A stretch of DNA of 5,290 nucleotides from Nitrospirales bacterium (GCA_020846375.1 JADLDZ010000045.1:1-5290), one strand, 5' to 3'. Counted from the first letter of the stretch, positions 1 through 5,222 are shown. Numbers and translations: made by a program. The notes: a model not told the origin generated them from the sequence alone.

Positions 1-162
1 GAGGTCCTCGATGAATGGAGCAATTGGGGCGAAAAAGAGCCCCCTGATGAGGTCCCGCCCGACATCAGACCCCCGGTGTGCATGCAGCGTGGCGTTATCG
101 CGATGAAAGTCGAGGAATGCTACAGCTTCAAGCCCGACGAATCAGGAAAAAGAATACTCTAG
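1..162 (+). CDS. C-terminal fragment of a probable FMN-binding split-barrel (PPOX-type) protein, 5' end outside window
   Basis: Frame 1 is open from the window edge to a TAG at 160-162, giving the last 53 residues of a protein that starts upstream. The tail contains AMKVEECYSFKPDESGKRIL, which resembles the tail of the next gene (VEVSEVYCTKPGPEAGRRL): both share the pattern V-x-E-x-Y-x-x-K-P-x-x-E-x-G-x-R. From recall of the family, a strand ending in 'VEEVY' followed by a 'KPGP-AGKRI'-like turn is a common C-terminal signature of small FMN-binding pyridoxamine-phosphate-oxidase-like proteins of anaerobes. I therefore infer a paralogue of the next gene. The part before the signature (about residues 1-27, rich in Pro, Glu and Asp) is not recognisable alone. 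The stop lies 13 bases before the next start, so the two genes are probably co-transcribed. The reading frame is more certain than the family. Confidence 0.6.
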   Translation, partial: EVLDEWSNWGEKEPPDEVPPDIRPPVCMQRGVIAMKVEECYSFKPDESGKRIL

Positions 163-175
163 GAAGGAGGATGCG

Positions 176-589
176 ATGGCGCACTTGACAATCCGCATGG
201 TGAATTGGCTCGAAGCTCTCGGGGCTCACATAGGGACCGCGACAAAAAGCGGTTTCCCTACGACAATTGTCGTGGAAAAGGCGAAGGTGGAGGGAAGCAG
301 CACCGTGATTTTTCCCCTGACCGCCGCTCAACTGAGCCATATAAAAAGTAACATTACGGAAAACCCTTTTGTTGCGGTCGGGCCGGGAGGACTAGGCTGT
401 GTTCGGGCGCCCTACCAGTTAAAAGGGAATGCCCGGATAGAGGGAGAACAGCTCAGGGTCGAGGTAAGCGAGGTTTACTGCACAAAGCCGGGGCCTGAGG
501 CGGGCAGAAGGCTGGATGTGCTTTCCCCGAAAGAGATCGAAGAGTTCGATCAGAGCCGCTGGAAGGACCTGACGCCGCCGGGGGCATAA
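176..589 (+). CDS. Small FMN-binding split-barrel protein (pyridoxamine 5'-phosphate oxidase-like family)
   Basis: Encodes 137 residues, a typical size for single-domain FMN-binding split-barrel proteins. The start is fixed by a strong AAGGAGG at 164-170, five bases before ATG. Visible features: an N-terminal helix with WLEAL (11-15), a first strand pair around GTATKSGFPTTIVVE (20-34), a strand VIFPLT (44-49) followed by a helix ending in NPFVAVG (63-69), a strand APYQLKGNARIEG (78-90), and the C-terminal strand/turn VSEVYCTKPGPEAGRR (97-112). The G-x-P and 'helix-NP-VAV' layout is that of the PPOX fold, whose members bind FMN or related flavins and usually act as small cytoplasmic flavin reductases or electron carriers. 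There is no signal peptide or membrane segment. True PNP oxidase (PdxH, about 210 residues) is unlikely on length. The exact flavin and substrate are unknown. It follows a likely paralogue and precedes an iron-sulfur protein, which fits a redox role. Confidence 0.7.
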   Translation: MAHLTIRMVNWLEALGAHIGTATKSGFPTTIVVEKAKVEGSSTVIFPLTAAQLSHIKSNITENPFVAVGPGGLGCVRAPYQLKGNARIEGEQLRVEVSEVYCTKPGPEAGRRLDVLSPKEIEEFDQSRWKDLTPPGA

Positions 590-607
590 GAGTTCTTGGA
601 GAGTAGT

Positions 608-723
608 CCTGCGGAGGAGAGGGGAACTGCACGGCATCTCATGCTTCGCGGCGAATACCGTTTTCATGCATCAGCCCCCCGAGGAGAGTGGATTTCCTTT
701 CTCGCTGTTCCCCTCTCCGCAGG
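608..723 (+). repeat. Long-range inverted repeat in the leader upstream of the ferredoxin-carbonic anhydrase gene
   Basis: The arm at 608-627 pairs with the arm at 707-723: 17 base pairs with a three-base bulge on the left side, enclosing about 80 bases. The core is GAGAGGGGAAC (617-627) against GTTCCCCTCTC (707-717). It occupies most of the 184-base gap between the flavin-protein gene and the ferredoxin-carbonic anhydrase gene. No T-run follows the right arm, so it is not an intrinsic terminator on the + strand. The right arm is also claimed by two other partners (674-688 and 794-803), so only one pairing can form at a time. Function is unknown; a leader RNA structure is one reading. Confidence 0.55.
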
Positions 724-728
724 GGGGC
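674..728 (+). other. Strong local hairpin in the same leader, competing with the long-range repeat
   Basis: GCCCCCC (674-680) pairs with GGGGGGC (722-728), and GGAGAG (683-688) pairs with CTCTCC (713-718), separated by a small internal loop and closing a loop of 24 bases (689-712). It uses the same right-hand bases as the 608-723 repeat, so the two structures exclude each other. It is followed by a small GTAC-TCA-GTAC hairpin (739-749) and then the ribosome binding site at 763-770. There is no downstream T-tract, so it is not called a terminator. No known riboswitch class was recognised in it. Confidence 0.5.
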
Positions 729-762
729 GAAACATTCCGTACTCAGTACAACTGTTCGCACA

Positions 763-770
763 GGGGAGGA
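763..770 (+). promoter_or_regulatory. Ribosome binding site that fixes the start of the ferredoxin-carbonic anhydrase gene
   Basis: GGGGAGGA ends three bases before the ATG at 774. The same frame is open upstream to an ATG at 666, but no Shine-Dalgarno sequence lies before that one. Its extra 36 residues would be encoded by the hairpin-rich leader, so 774 is the chosen start. Confidence 0.75.
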
Positions 771-773
771 TCC

Positions 774-1547
774 ATGAGTATAGAAACAAAAGAGAGAGGG
801 GAATCATTCCTTGTACAAAAAGCCCTGCCATGGGTTATTCCAGCCCAGTGTGAAGGCTGCGCCGAGTGCATCAATGCGTGTCCTGTCCATGGGCTTGATA
901 TGTGGGAAACGGAGAACGAAGGGATCTTCATTCCGTGGCTGTCAAATCCCGATGCCTGTATCGGCTGCGGCAAATGCGAGCGCGCCTGCACGTGGGGCGC
1001 CATCAGCCTCACTTCCTATGTGGAGGACGCGCGGGTGAGGCTCCTCACGAAGAGGCCGCATGGGCTGCTCATATCCGATGAGAGGAAAAAATTCAATCTC
1101 AGGGATGCTGCATCCTGGAAAATCGCCATCATGCTCTGTATGGACTGCAGATTGAACATCGAGGATATTCTTCAGCAGAACAGGGATAATGCATATATAC
1201 TGCGGAATGCAGGGCTTCTTATCGATGCTTCCGAGCTGCGTTCCCTCGCGTTCTCCTCAGAGCTTTTCAAAGTGAAAGAGATACTGCTTGTGGGCCACCG
1301 GGACTGCAGAATCCGGGAGGCAAACGTACAGGCGATGGCGGACGAACTGGGAAAAAAGCTATGTCATACTGACGGCAGCACCGACCGGAAGAGTATCAAG
1401 GCACTCCTCAAAAATTTCAGGGACCCCGAAGCCAATGTACGAAAACAGGCGGAGGTGATCCGGCGATCGGGCCTTTTTACCGAGGACCTGCAGATCTCCG
1501 GGGTCATGTATGAAGAGTTTACCGGGAACCTGTTCAAGCTCTTCTGA
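774..1547 (+). CDS. Fusion protein: N-terminal 2x[4Fe-4S] ferredoxin domain and C-terminal beta-class carbonic anhydrase domain
   Basis: Encodes 257 residues. The N-terminal part holds two [4Fe-4S] motifs: C26-x2-C29-x2-C32-x3-C36-P and C62-x2-C65-x2-C68-x3-C72, the pattern of low-potential bacterial ferredoxins. After a linker (about 80-115) comes a domain resembling Cab-type (methanogen-like) beta carbonic anhydrases: LCMDCR at 121-126 supplies zinc ligand C122 and the Asp124-Arg126 dyad, followed by NIEDIL, RNAG at 144-147, EILLVGHRDC at 169-178 with ligands H175 and C178, and a C-terminal strand GVMYEEFTGNLFKLF like the end of that family. Known of the family: zinc-dependent CO2/bicarbonate interconversion. 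Not usual: the fusion to a ferredoxin, S-to-C at position 125, and GHRDCR where GHTDCG is typical. There is no signal peptide, so it is probably cytoplasmic. I infer that it links CO2/bicarbonate supply to a ferredoxin-dependent enzyme; a regulatory or non-catalytic carbonic anhydrase fold is the alternative. It sits between flavin-protein and metallo-hydrolase genes on the same strand. Confidence 0.85.
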   Translation: MSIETKERGESFLVQKALPWVIPAQCEGCAECINACPVHGLDMWETENEGIFIPWLSNPDACIGCGKCERACTWGAISLTSYVEDARVRLLTKRPHGLLISDERKKFNLRDAASWKIAIMLCMDCRLNIEDILQQNRDNAYILRNAGLLIDASELRSLAFSSELFKVKEILLVGHRDCRIREANVQAMADELGKKLCHTDGSTDRKSIKALLKNFRDPEANVRKQAEVIRRSGLFTEDLQISGVMYEEFTGNLFKLF

Positions 1548-1614
1548 AACGCTTGATCGAAAGAGAAGAGCGGATCCCTCGTGCCTATCCGGGCGAGAAG
1601 TCACCTATTTCAAG

Positions 1615-1620
1615 AGGAGG
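1615..1620 (+). promoter_or_regulatory. Ribosome binding site that fixes the start of the metallo-beta-lactamase-fold gene
   Basis: AGGAGG sits four bases before the ATG at 1625. The frame continues upstream to an ATG at 1553, only five bases after the previous stop, but that codon has no good Shine-Dalgarno sequence. The 24 residues it would add (charged, Pro-rich) do not look like part of the fold. Confidence 0.7.
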
Positions 1621-1624
1621 ACCC

Positions 1625-2503
1625 ATGAAAACAGCCGTAGAGGATCTGGAAACAGTGGAAGCGGTAGTGACTATCCTCGTAGATAACACCATAATGGAGC
1701 TCATCCCGGGGAGTAAAATGATCAGCCGCCTCTCCAGGCCGAGCTCAAGCTTCATCGCCGAGCATGGCTTTTCGGCTTTGATCGAGACAGAAGGCAGGAG
1801 AATCCTTGTCGATACGGGAGCGACGGGAATTGCCCTGGATCATAACCTCCGCCTGGTAGGCCTGACTGTCAACGATATTGACGTCGTCTTCTTCTCCCAT
1901 GGACACAATGACCATACGGGAGGGCTCCATAAAGTGCAAGGAAAAATTATAGCGCACCCGGATTCGTTCTTCCAGCGCTACCTCGTGCCCAGGGAGGGGG
2001 TAAGCTATGAACTGACAAGCCCTGACCTCGATCCCGAAAAACACGCGGTGGAGTTTCACAAGGGGCCGGTCAAATTGGCGGCGGGTGTCGTCACAACGGG
2101 GGAGATTCCGCGGATACACGAATGGGAGGAATTGAACATCTTCAGAATAAAAAAAGAGGGTGAAATGCTCTCCGACAGAGTCTTCGACGACCAGGGGGTA
2201 GCCATCAATACGCGAAAAGGTCTCGTCATTATTGCGGGATGCAGCCATGCCGGGATCATCAATACTATTGAACAGGCAATAAAGGTGACCGGTGTTGATG
2301 ACATCCACTGCGTTATCGGTGGGTTTCATCTGATAGGTCCGGGAGAGAGCAAGATCGAACGGACAATAGAAGAATTGAAGCGGCTCAGAGTGCAGAAGAT
2401 CGTCCCTATTCACTGCACCGGTTTTGAAGCGATCAAGAGAATATCGATGGCAATGCCGGATGAATTCGAATACGGTACTGCAGGGTGCAGGATGGTTTTC
2501 TGA
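1625..2503 (+). CDS. Metallo-beta-lactamase-fold protein, dihydropterin/RFA-P synthase-like family (COG1237 type)
   Basis: Encodes 292 residues, close to the usual length of this family. The metal-binding signature is complete: SHGHNDHTGG (91-100) gives H92, H94, D96 and H97; GCSHAG (205-210) gives H208; GGFHLIG (232-238) and PIHCTG (261-266) give the further histidines H235 and H263. LVDTG (61-65) is the typical strand before the metal site. The trio GCSHAG / VIGGFHL / PIHCTG is what I recall from proteins annotated as 7,8-dihydropterin-6-yl-methyl-4-(beta-D-ribofuranosyl)aminobenzene 5'-phosphate synthase, named after an archaeal member linked to methanopterin synthesis. In bacteria the substrate is usually unproven, so only a metal-dependent hydrolase-like role is safe. 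It is cytoplasmic, with no signal peptide. It starts 77 bases after the ferredoxin-carbonic anhydrase gene on the same strand with no clear terminator between, so one operon is likely. A strong hairpin follows seven bases after its stop. Confidence 0.85.
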   Translation: MKTAVEDLETVEAVVTILVDNTIMELIPGSKMISRLSRPSSSFIAEHGFSALIETEGRRILVDTGATGIALDHNLRLVGLTVNDIDVVFFSHGHNDHTGGLHKVQGKIIAHPDSFFQRYLVPREGVSYELTSPDLDPEKHAVEFHKGPVKLAAGVVTTGEIPRIHEWEELNIFRIKKEGEMLSDRVFDDQGVAINTRKGLVIIAGCSHAGIINTIEQAIKVTGVDDIHCVIGGFHLIGPGESKIERTIEELKRLRVQKIVPIHCTGFEAIKRISMAMPDEFEYGTAGCRMVF

Positions 2504-2509
2504 ACCGGA

Positions 2510-2564
2510 AACGGAAGAGATGCCGGACTCCCGGAGTACCCGAGTCCGGCATCTCTTTTCCGTT
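2510..2564. terminator. Bidirectional intrinsic terminator between convergent genes
   Basis: A long inverted repeat: the arm at 2510-2530 pairs with the arm at 2542-2564, 21 base pairs with a two-base bulge on the right and an 11-base loop. The GC-rich core is GATGCCGGACTC / GAGTCCGGCATC. On the + strand the core is followed by TCTTTTCC; on the - strand by TCTTCCGTTTCC, so either direction has a pyrimidine/T-rich tail. It begins seven bases after the stop of the + strand hydrolase gene and lies 14 bases past the stop of the - strand gspG, so it can serve both. Confidence 0.8.
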
Positions 2565-2578
2565 GGAAAGGATCTTCC

Positions 2579-3010
2579 TTATTCCCAGCTATTCACGTCT
2601 TTATCTTCGCCCTCCCCCGCCGGACTGCCGTCTCTTCCAAAGGAATACAGATCGTACTCACCATGCGTGCCGGGGCTTTGGTAGACGTAAGGCTTCCCCC
2701 ACGGGTCAACGGGAATCGCGTTCTTCTTCAGGTAGGGACCCTCCCATTTCTCCTCACCGGGATTTGTCACCAGGGCGGCAAGCCCCTGCTCCGAGGCAGG
2801 GTATGTCCCGGTGTCCAGGCGGTACTGATCGAGGGCCTGGCCAAACAATTCTATCTGTGCCTTTGCCGCAGAGGTCTTGCCCTTTCCCAGCTTGGGAAAG
2901 AGACGGGGGGCCACCAGGGCGGCGAGGAGCCCGATAATGACCATTACCACAAGCAACTCCACAAGGGTGAACCCCTTTCCATTCGCAAGCATTTTCCTTT
3001 TCGACTCCAT
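2579..3010 (-). CDS. gspG: Type II secretion system major pseudopilin GspG
   Basis: Encodes 143 residues, the usual size of GspG. The N-terminus has a short basic leader ending K12-G13, then F14-TLVELLVVMVIIGLLAALV, the classic type IV prepilin signal. Prepilin peptidase is expected to cut after G13 and methylate F14, with E18 as the conserved fifth-residue glutamate. The hydrophobic stretch (about 14-34) anchors the subunit in the inner membrane and forms the filament core. Downstream GspG hallmarks follow: APRLFPKLGKGK (34-45), ALDQYRLDTGTYPASEQGL (59-77), GPYLKK (91-96), DPWGKPYVYQSPG (102-114), and the acidic C-terminal loop YDLYSFGRDG...GEGEDKDVNSW (119-142), which matches the calcium-binding region of the family. 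The ATG has a strong AGGAGG six bases upstream (3017-3022 on the + strand). It assembles into the periplasmic pseudopilus that pushes substrates through the secretin. It stands alone on this strand in the window, divergent from gspD. Confidence 0.95.
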   Translation of the reverse strand: MESKRKMLANGKGFTLVELLVVMVIIGLLAALVAPRLFPKLGKGKTSAAKAQIELFGQALDQYRLDTGTYPASEQGLAALVTNPGEEKWEGPYLKKNAIPVDPWGKPYVYQSPGTHGEYDLYSFGRDGSPAGEGEDKDVNSWE

Positions 3011-3045
3011 GAATCTCCTCCTCTTTGTACGAACCTACAGTTCTA

Positions 3046-3074
3046 AACGTAACAGATTCGCGTGAAGAATTCAA
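3046..3074 (-). promoter_or_regulatory. Candidate sigma-70-type promoter for gspG
   Basis: On the - strand, TTGAAT (3074-3069) as -35 and TACGTT (3051-3046) as -10 are separated by 17 bases. The -10 is weak (TAnnnT only), but it aligns base for base with the better -10 of the gspD promoter inside the shared 15-mer. This gives an untranslated leader of about 30 bases before the ATG. Confidence 0.4.
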
Positions 3075-3110
3075 CAAAGAGCGTCCGGCTTTTTCATCAT
3101 CAATTACATG

Positions 3111-3138
3111 TTGCTTTTTATTTTTTTTTTGTTATTAT
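3111..3138 (+). promoter_or_regulatory. Candidate sigma-70-type promoter for gspD
   Basis: TTGCTT (3111-3116) and TATTAT (3133-3138, five of six to consensus) are separated by 16 bases. The spacer is almost entirely T (ten T in a row at 3121-3130), an unusually rigid or bent tract for a spacer. Expected transcription start is near 3145, giving a leader of about 35 bases that contains the GAGGAGG at 3169-3175. Confidence 0.5.
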
Positions 3139-3168
3139 TAGAACTAAGGCGAAATGTTTGTACCTTTT

Positions 3169-3175
3169 GAGGAGG
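3169..3175 (+). promoter_or_regulatory. Ribosome binding site supporting the TTG start of gspD
   Basis: GAGGAGG is followed after four bases by TTG at 3180, which begins a basic n-region (RRT) and then a hydrophobic stretch, as expected for a signal peptide. No in-frame ATG lies nearby that would keep the signal peptide intact. Confidence 0.7.
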
Positions 3176-3179
3176 CTCC

Positions 3180-5213
3180 TTGCGCAGAACCATCGGAATT
3201 CCGGCCCTGTTCGTCACCGTCGCCTTTCTGTCGCTTGCCCTCGCCCCTCCCCTTTTCGTGCCTGCGCTTGCACAAATCGAAGCTCCTCCGCCGCAACCGG
3301 GGTCTCAGCCCGCACCGGCCCCTGCTCCCTTGCCGGAAGTACCCCAGGCACCGCCGCCGGCCGTGCCCCCTTCGCCCCAGGGAGAACCCCCTCCGCAAAA
3401 GCCTCCTCCCTCGTCACTGGAAGCACCCCAGGCACCTCCCTCCGTGCAGCAGCCTTCTTCGAGGCCTCAGGCGGTACAGCCGCAGCCCGGGACATCTCCT
3501 CCGGGCCAGGCCAGGCACTCCCTGGTGAACGGGAAGAAGGAAGAGGTCACCTTCTTTTTCGACGATGCCGACATCTTCGAGGTTGCACAGACCGTCTTTG
3601 GCGAGGTGCTCAAAGTCAATTATATAATCGACCCCAAGGTCAAAGGGAGGGTCAACTTCAGGACAACCTCCCCCATCCACCGCGACCGGATCCTCTCCGT
3701 GATGGAGATCATCTTCAGACTGAACGGGATCGCTATCGTCGAAGAGGGGGGGATCTACCGCATCATTCCCATCGGAGATGTCGTAAAAGAGCCGGCCCCC
3801 ATTCTCTTCGGAAACACCCCGGAATCGGTGGAATTGAAGGGGACCGCCATTGTCCAGGTCGTACCCCTTCAGTATATGAGCTCCACCGAAATGGTCAAGG
3901 TACTGGCGCCCCTTCTGACGCAGGGAGGGTCCCTTCTCGACGTCCCGAAGAAGAATTTCATCATCATCGCGGATACGGACGCGAATGTGAAGAGGCTCCT
4001 CCAGCTTGTCGGCATGTTCGACGAGAACACGTATCAGGATATCGGCCAGCCGAAGATCTATGTCTACCCCCTGCAATACAGCAAGGCCGACCATGTATCA
4101 AAAATACTCCAGCAGGTCTTTCTCGGCACGTCCGCCGGAGCAGCGCAGACCCGGAGGACGGCGACCACTACCGTGGCGGCAACAACCACCACGACGAGGA
4201 CGCCGCAGCCCGCTCCTGTCCAGCCGGTACTGCCTCTGCCTGCAACGACCGAAGAGCCGATCGTGGCCACCGGTACCAAGATATTTCCCGACGAGGTCAC
4301 GAATTCCATCGTGATTTATGCGTCTCCGGTGGATTACCTTCTCATTCAGGGGACGATCCGGCAGATCGATATCATCCCCCGCCAGGTCATGATAGAAGCA
4401 CTCGTCGCCTCGGTCACTCTCACGGACAACCTGCGGTTTGGAATCCAGTGGTCCCTCGATACCGATATCAACATCACCAATATCAAGCCCTTCAAGAACG
4501 ATATCAAGATCGGGGGCACCCTGGAGTTTCAGTCCCTTATCAGCAGTCCGACCTTCCAGTATACGGCGAGCGACTCTTCCGGCAAAGTGAGGCTCCTCCT
4601 CCAGTCCCTTGCCGAGGACAACAAGGCCAAGGTGCTTTCCTCGCCCCACATCCTCGTGTCGGATAACCGCGAGGCGAGAATCCAGGTGGGTGATCAGGTC
4701 CCCATCGCAACATCGCAGACCACCAATACCGAGACGACACCGGCGCAGACAACGACGACCATCCAGTATAAGGATACCGGAACCATCCTGAAGGTCAAGC
4801 CGCAGATCAACGACAGCGGCCTCATCACCCTCGAGGTCTCCCAGGAAGTCTCCACCGTTTCCACCCAGACGGTCCTGGGGACGGAGCAGTTCGTCATCAG
4901 TAAGCGCGAGGTCGCCACCAACCTTGTACTCCAGGACGGGCAGACGATCGTCATCGGGGGCCTCATCAGCGAAAACGCTTCGAAGGGGAGGTCGGGAATC
5001 CCTCTCCTGAGCAGGGTTCCCTTGCTCGGACATCTCTTCGGCAGCTCCACCAATGACAATTCCAGGACAGAGCTCATCATCCTGCTCACCCCCCGCGTGG
5101 TGAGGAACCAGTCGGATGCCGCGAATGTCACTTCACAATACATGCAGTTGTTCAAGGACATCAGCAAAGAGCTGCATCTGGAAGAGCGTACCCGGAAGAT
5201 CAAAATGGAGTAA
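3180..5213 (+). CDS. gspD: Type II secretion system secretin GspD
   Basis: Encodes 677 residues from a TTG codon. A Sec signal peptide is visible at 1-31 (RRT, then a hydrophobic core, then VPALA before Q32). A Pro/Ala/Gln-rich linker follows (about 35-112). An N0 domain spans about 121-198 (VTFFFDDADIFEVAQ; INxxI-like region with IIDPKVKGRVNF). An N1-type repeat spans about 223-282 (VVPLQYMSSTEMVKVLAPLL...NFIIIADT). A last N-domain (about 292-400; YPLQYSKADHVSKILQQVFL...TNSIVIYAS) is split by a Thr/Pro-rich insertion (323-358). The secretin barrel domain covers about 402-641, with VMIEALVASV, LSSPHILVSDNREARIQVGDQVPI, VATNLVLQDGQTIVIGGL (578-595) and the signature VPLLGHLFGS (613-622), ending in TELIILLTPRVV. 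A charged 36-residue tail follows and could be a pilotin-binding segment. It forms the outer-membrane channel of type II secretion. PilQ is less likely given the domain order and the neighbouring gspG. One N-domain seems to be missing against classical GspD. Confidence 0.92.
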   Translation: MRRTIGIPALFVTVAFLSLALAPPLFVPALAQIEAPPPQPGSQPAPAPAPLPEVPQAPPPAVPPSPQGEPPPQKPPPSSLEAPQAPPSVQQPSSRPQAVQPQPGTSPPGQARHSLVNGKKEEVTFFFDDADIFEVAQTVFGEVLKVNYIIDPKVKGRVNFRTTSPIHRDRILSVMEIIFRLNGIAIVEEGGIYRIIPIGDVVKEPAPILFGNTPESVELKGTAIVQVVPLQYMSSTEMVKVLAPLLTQGGSLLDVPKKNFIIIADTDANVKRLLQLVGMFDENTYQDIGQPKIYVYPLQYSKADHVSKILQQVFLGTSAGAAQTRRTATTTVAATTTTTRTPQPAPVQPVLPLPATTEEPIVATGTKIFPDEVTNSIVIYASPVDYLLIQGTIRQIDIIPRQVMIEALVASVTLTDNLRFGIQWSLDTDINITNIKPFKNDIKIGGTLEFQSLISSPTFQYTASDSSGKVRLLLQSLAEDNKAKVLSSPHILVSDNREARIQVGDQVPIATSQTTNTETTPAQTTTTIQYKDTGTILKVKPQINDSGLITLEVSQEVSTVSTQTVLGTEQFVISKREVATNLVLQDGQTIVIGGLISENASKGRSGIPLLSRVPLLGHLFGSSTNDNSRTELIILLTPRVVRNQSDAANVTSQYMQLFKDISKELHLEERTRKIKME

Positions 5214-5222
5214 GAGAGCGGT

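Larger units (their letters stand above)
3039..3145. repeat. Mirror-image 15-mer shared by the gspG and gspD promoter regions
   Basis: Reading toward each gene, GTTACGTTTAGAACT (- strand, 3053 down to 3039) and GTTATTATTAGAACT (+ strand, 3131-3145) match at 12 of 15 positions, with the last eight (TTAGAACT) identical. Each copy covers the candidate -10 element and the expected start of transcription of its own gene, 28 bases (gspG) and 34 bases (gspD) before the start codon. It could be a binding site for a common regulator, or conserved promoter bases. Only the repeat itself is seen directly. Confidence 0.55.

Noticed and set aside
674..728. Intrinsic terminator after the flavin-protein gene
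   Set aside because: The hairpin is strong but is followed by GAAACATTCC rather than a T-run, so termination on the + strand is not supported.
666..773. N-terminal extension of the ferredoxin-carbonic anhydrase protein from an upstream ATG
   Set aside because: No Shine-Dalgarno sequence precedes 666, the extra 36 residues come from hairpin-forming leader DNA, and a strong ribosome binding site sits just before 774.
590..773. Known riboswitch class in the leader of the fusion gene
   Set aside because: I looked for conserved cores of common riboswitches and recognised none; only the inverted repeats are supported.
1553..1624. Longer start for the metallo-beta-lactamase-fold protein
   Set aside because: The ATG at 1553 lacks a ribosome binding site, while AGGAGG lies directly before 1625; the extra residues are charged and Pro-rich without fold character.
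1745..2413. A 222-residue open frame on the - strand inside the metallo-hydrolase gene
   Set aside because: Antisense to a gene with complete metal-binding motifs; no domain or start signal of its own.
3062..4666. A 534-residue open frame overlapping the gspD region in another + frame
   Set aside because: Its translation is Arg/Pro/Gly/His-rich low-complexity sequence with no domain. It is a by-product of the GC-rich gspD codons, which encode an unmistakable secretin.
4098..5033. A 311-residue open frame on the - strand inside gspD
   Set aside because: Antisense to the conserved secretin domain, composition dominated by Asp/Gly/Arg/Leu, no ribosome binding site or recognisable motif.
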